Of a stretch of 6,285 nt of DNA, positions 4,388-6,285 are shown piece by piece; the stretch's first letter is position 1; the number at the start of each line of letters is the position of its first letter. The stretch spans positions 1-6,285 of the forward strand of contig JAISIQ010000009.1 in NCBI GenBank assembly GCA_031261945.1, read 5' to 3'. Both the position numbers and the translations under genes were made by a program. The notes under the pieces were generated by a model. The model was not told the DNA's origin, did not search any database, and was given only the letters and a program-made list of their open reading frames with translations. This DNA is from Methanobrevibacter sp. Lineage in GTDB: Archaea; Methanobacteriota; Methanobacteria; Methanobacteriales; Methanobacteriaceae.

Positions 4388-6061
4388 ATGAAAGCAGATA
4401 TTCTAATTTGTTCTAATGCGATTTTTGATAGTGTTTCAAATCAACCTTTTAAAGGTTTCATTGCATTATCACATAATAAAATAATTAAAGTTGGAAAAGG
4501 TTCTTATGATGAGTTCATTGGAGAGAATACTAAAATATTTAATTTAGGGGATAAACTTGTAATGAGCGGATTAATAGATTCTCATATTCATTTTTTTATG
4601 GGAGCTATTACTTCAAGTAAATATATTATAAACACACTTATAAATGCCTTTTCAGAAGAAGAATGTTGTGAAATGGTTCATGATTTTGCTATTAAACATC
4701 CTGATTTTAAAAGAATTATTGGAATAGGTTGGGCAACTACATCATGGGGTGATAAACCATTACCTACTAAAGAAAGTTTAGATAATCTTCCTATTGATTG
4801 CCCAATATATTTAATATCTATGGATGGGCATACAATTTGGCTTAATTCTAAAGGAATTGAAGAGTTAGGAATTAAACCATCTGATAGAAAAAATTTAAAA
4901 TCTGGTGACATGCCACTTAATGAGGAGGGTGAAATTTCAGGTCTTCTTATGGAAGGAGAAGCTTCATCTCCATTCTTTTTAAGATTTTTCACAGATTTTT
5001 TTGAAGATGAATTAGAAGATATTATATTAACAGCTCTTAAATCAATTACACATAAAGGTATAACTTCTTTTTGTGATTTAAGTCCTGTTGGTCTTAATGA
5101 AAATCGTCCTGGTGGACATTTAATTCATATTTTTGATAAAGTTAAAAATCTTATAAATAAAAACTCTATGCCTTGCAGAATGCATTTTGTATCTGATTTA
5201 AAACATGTTGAAAAAGGAGCTGAAGTTGAAATTTCTGCTAAAAGTGAATTTAACAATCCAAAATTACAATATCTTGGATTAAAAGCATTTGCAGATGGTG
5301 TTTTATCTACATATACATCTTACCTACTTCAACCATACTATGATAAACTAAACACCAAAGGACATTTAAATATGGATAAAGAAATTTATCTTGAAAAAAT
5401 TAAATATTCAAACAATGAAAATTTACCTGTTAGAATTCATGCCACTGGAGATGCTGCAGTCCATGAAATGCTCAATGTTTTTGAAAAAGTTAATGATTTA
5501 AGAGAAGATAATAATAATAATAATAAACATAATAAAAATAAAAATATTCCAAATAGTATTGAACATATTGAAATATTAAATCCAAAAGATATTCCTCGCT
5601 TTAGGGAACTTAATGTTATAGCTTCTATGCAACCTGCTCATTTAATTGGGGATTTAAAAGAAAAATATTCAAGATTAGGTAAAGAACGTGTAAAATGGAT
5701 TTATCCTTATGGTTCTATACTAAAATCAGGCGCGACTTTATCATTTAGTTCAGATTATCCTATTGTTAAAATAGATCCTTTAAGAGATATTACAATTGCA
5801 CTAACACATAAAGACCCAAATAATCCAAATCTTGATTCAAATACAAATCAAGCTATTTCCCTACATGAAATTTTAAAAGCATATACAATTGGTGGAGCTC
5901 ATGCTATTAATAGAAGTAATGAACTTGGAACAATTGAAAAAGGAAAAATAGCTGATTTAATTATTTTCAACTGTAATTTATTTAATTGTTCTATTGATGA
6001 AATTAATGAATCTAAAGTAGAAATGACTATTGTGGATGGAAGTATTGTTTATAAAAATTAA
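4388..6061 (+). CDS. YtcJ-like metal-dependent amidohydrolase (Amidohydro_3)
   Basis: Probable cytoplasmic zinc-type hydrolase of the amidohydrolase superfamily; YtcJ/NfdA-like members cleave amide-like bonds and most are uncharacterised. Visible features are an N-terminal beta-sandwich part (ADILICSNAIFDS to LGDKLVMSGLIDSHIHF) with the metal ligands H66-x-H68, GWATTSWGDKPLPTKESLD at 114-132, DGHTIWLNS at 146-154, KAFADGVLSTYTSYLLQPY at 299-317 with K299, HATGDAAVHEML at 351-362, IEH at 391-393, SMQPAH at 413-418, SSDYP at 454-458, and the closing IEKGKIADLIIF sandwich strand at 516-527. The length of 557 is usual for the family. Residues 375-386 (five Asn, then KHNKNKN) are a low-complexity insertion between family blocks. 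It appears to have its own promoter and a possible operator. A probable purine permease gene follows 160 nt downstream on the same strand, which weakly hints at a purine-like or N-heterocyclic substrate; this is inference only. Confidence 0.93.
   Translation: MKADILICSNAIFDSVSNQPFKGFIALSHNKIIKVGKGSYDEFIGENTKIFNLGDKLVMSGLIDSHIHFFMGAITSSKYIINTLINAFSEEECCEMVHDFAIKHPDFKRIIGIGWATTSWGDKPLPTKESLDNLPIDCPIYLISMDGHTIWLNSKGIEELGIKPSDRKNLKSGDMPLNEEGEISGLLMEGEASSPFFLRFFTDFFEDELEDIILTALKSITHKGITSFCDLSPVGLNENRPGGHLIHIFDKVKNLINKNSMPCRMHFVSDLKHVEKGAEVEISAKSEFNNPKLQYLGLKAFADGVLSTYTSYLLQPYYDKLNTKGHLNMDKEIYLEKIKYSNNENLPVRIHATGDAAVHEMLNVFEKVNDLREDNNNNNKHNKNKNIPNSIEHIEILNPKDIPRFRELNVIASMQPAHLIGDLKEKYSRLGKERVKWIYPYGSILKSGATLSFSSDYPIVKIDPLRDITIALTHKDPNNPNLDSNTNQAISLHEILKAYTIGGAHAINRSNELGTIEKGKIADLIIFNCNLFNCSIDEINESKVEMTIVDGSIVYKN
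5510..5545 (+). repeat. In-gene AAT expansion in the amidohydrolase
   Basis: Five consecutive AAT codons (5510-5524) followed by AAA CAT AAT AAA AAT AAA AAT encode Asn/Lys residues 375-386. They lie between the HATGD and IEH metal-site blocks, probably in a surface loop. It is a candidate length-variable microsatellite; changes in multiples of three would keep the frame. Confidence 0.7.
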
Positions 6062-6065
6062 ATAT

Positions 6066-6073
6066 TTCATCAT
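6066..6073 (-). repeat. Inverted partial copy of the ATGATGAA element
   Basis: TTCATCAT, just after the amidohydrolase stop, is the reverse complement of ATGATGAA, the core of the 13-bp tandem repeat at 6138-6163. Eight bases match, so chance is possible in such a biased sequence. Confidence 0.3.
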
Positions 6074-6137
6074 CAAAATAACCCCCAATAGCTGAATTAT
6101 GGTGTTTTACCAAATATAGTTTAATACTTAATTTTAG

Positions 6138-6163
6138 AATATGATGAATTAATATGATGAATT
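6138..6163 (+). repeat. Perfect tandem 13-bp repeat upstream of the permease promoter
   Basis: AATATGATGAATT occurs twice with no gap (6138-6150 and 6151-6163), ending 11 bp before the TATA box candidate at 6175. Adjacent direct repeats at this distance upstream of an archaeal TATA element suit a transcription-factor site, so this may control the permease gene. A simple tandem duplication without function is the alternative. Confidence 0.6.
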
Positions 6164-6171
6164 TTAAAGAT

Positions 6172-6184
6172 AATTATAAATAAT
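6172..6184 (+). promoter_or_regulatory. Candidate TATA box of the permease gene
   Basis: AATTATAAATAAT, with TATAAATA at 6175-6182 preceded by a purine-rich AAAGA that could act as a BRE. Initiation about 25 nt downstream (near 6203) would leave a leader of about 20 nt that includes the AAGGA ribosome binding site (6211-6215) before the ATG at 6222. Confidence 0.5.
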
Positions 6185-6221
6185 AATTAAAAAACTTTTT
6201 TATAAAAATCAAGGAATTTAA

Positions 6222-6285
6222 ATGTTTAATTTAAAAGAAAATGAAACTTCTGTTTTTAAGGAATTTATTGGGGGATTAACTACCT
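6222..6285 (+). CDS. N-terminal fragment of a probable NCS2/AzgA-type purine permease (partial)
   Basis: Only the first 21 codons are present; the gene runs off the window. The start is supported by AAGGA at 6211-6215, six nt before the ATG. The residues LKENETSVFKEFIGGLTT closely resemble the conserved N-terminus of AzgA-like guanine/hypoxanthine/adenine permeases (a F-x-L-K-E-x-x-T-x-V-x-x-E-x-x-x-G-hydrophobic-T-T pattern), which precedes the first membrane helix. Such proteins are inner-membrane nucleobase:cation symporters. Here Ile-Gly-Gly replaces the common Leu-Ala-Gly. With so little sequence the family call is reasonable but substrate specificity is open. It lies downstream of the amidohydrolase in the same orientation, with its own TATA candidate and tandem repeat. 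Confidence 0.65.
   Translation, partial: MFNLKENETSVFKEFIGGLTT

Noticed and set aside
4678..4992. Minus-strand 104-codon frame inside the amidohydrolase gene
   Set aside because: Overlaps the conserved GWATTSWG and DGH region of the real gene; its composition is that of an antisense shadow.
6100..6112. Small stem-loop TGGT-GTTTT-ACCA after the amidohydrolase gene as an intrinsic terminator
   Set aside because: The stem has only four base pairs and no T run follows, so it is too weak to call.

Overview
The window looks like a stretch of chromosome from an AT-rich methanogenic archaeon, most probably a Methanobrevibacter-like member of the Methanobacteriales. This is inferred from strong A+T bias, a multi-cluster polyferredoxin, archaeal-type TATA boxes and oligo-T termination tracts, GAGGT-type ribosome binding sites, frequent ATA/AGA codons and Lys/Asn/Ile-rich proteins. 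All genes seen lie on the + strand. No rRNA, tRNA, CRISPR array or insertion sequence was found.

Region 1 (1-1550) looks like the end of a longer operon. It holds a six-cluster [4Fe-4S] polyferredoxin (5-835), followed after 36 nt by a protein with two CBS domains and an unrecognised C-terminal domain (872-1507). A dense series of T runs (1511-1549) then probably terminates transcription. Six clusters is the number reported for the polyferredoxin of the energy-converting hydrogenase Eha, so the pair may be an eha tail or an independent redox module; this is not proven here.

Region 2 (1550-3847) is a two-gene sugar or cell-surface cluster: an NAD-dependent extended-SDR nucleotide-sugar epimerase/dehydratase (best start 1586, not 1574) and a GT4-type glycosyltransferase. 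Together they plausibly make and transfer a sugar for an envelope glycan or glycoprotein.

Region 3 (3830-4387) has no confident gene. Its first ~290 nt are a strictly three-periodic tract of AAT/AGT/ATT/AAC triplets that keeps one phase throughout and places more than fifty stop codons in the glycosyltransferase frame. It contains a weak Asn/Ser/Ile-rich small-ORF candidate behind a GAGGAG motif. The rest is AT-rich leader with a candidate TATA box and an inverted repeat where transcription of the next gene should start.

Region 4 (4388-6285) holds a YtcJ-like (Amidohydro_3) metal-dependent amidohydrolase with an in-gene AAT expansion. After a 160-nt spacer with a perfect tandem 13-bp repeat and a TATA box comes the first 21 codons of a probable NCS2/AzgA-type purine permease.

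The most unusual DNA-level signals are the triplet tract and a strongly repeated AATAGCT word, which culminates in the 10-bp palindrome AATAGCTATT. It occurs in coding sequence in three codon phases, across two stop codons and between genes, and it is concentrated between about 1450 and 3850.
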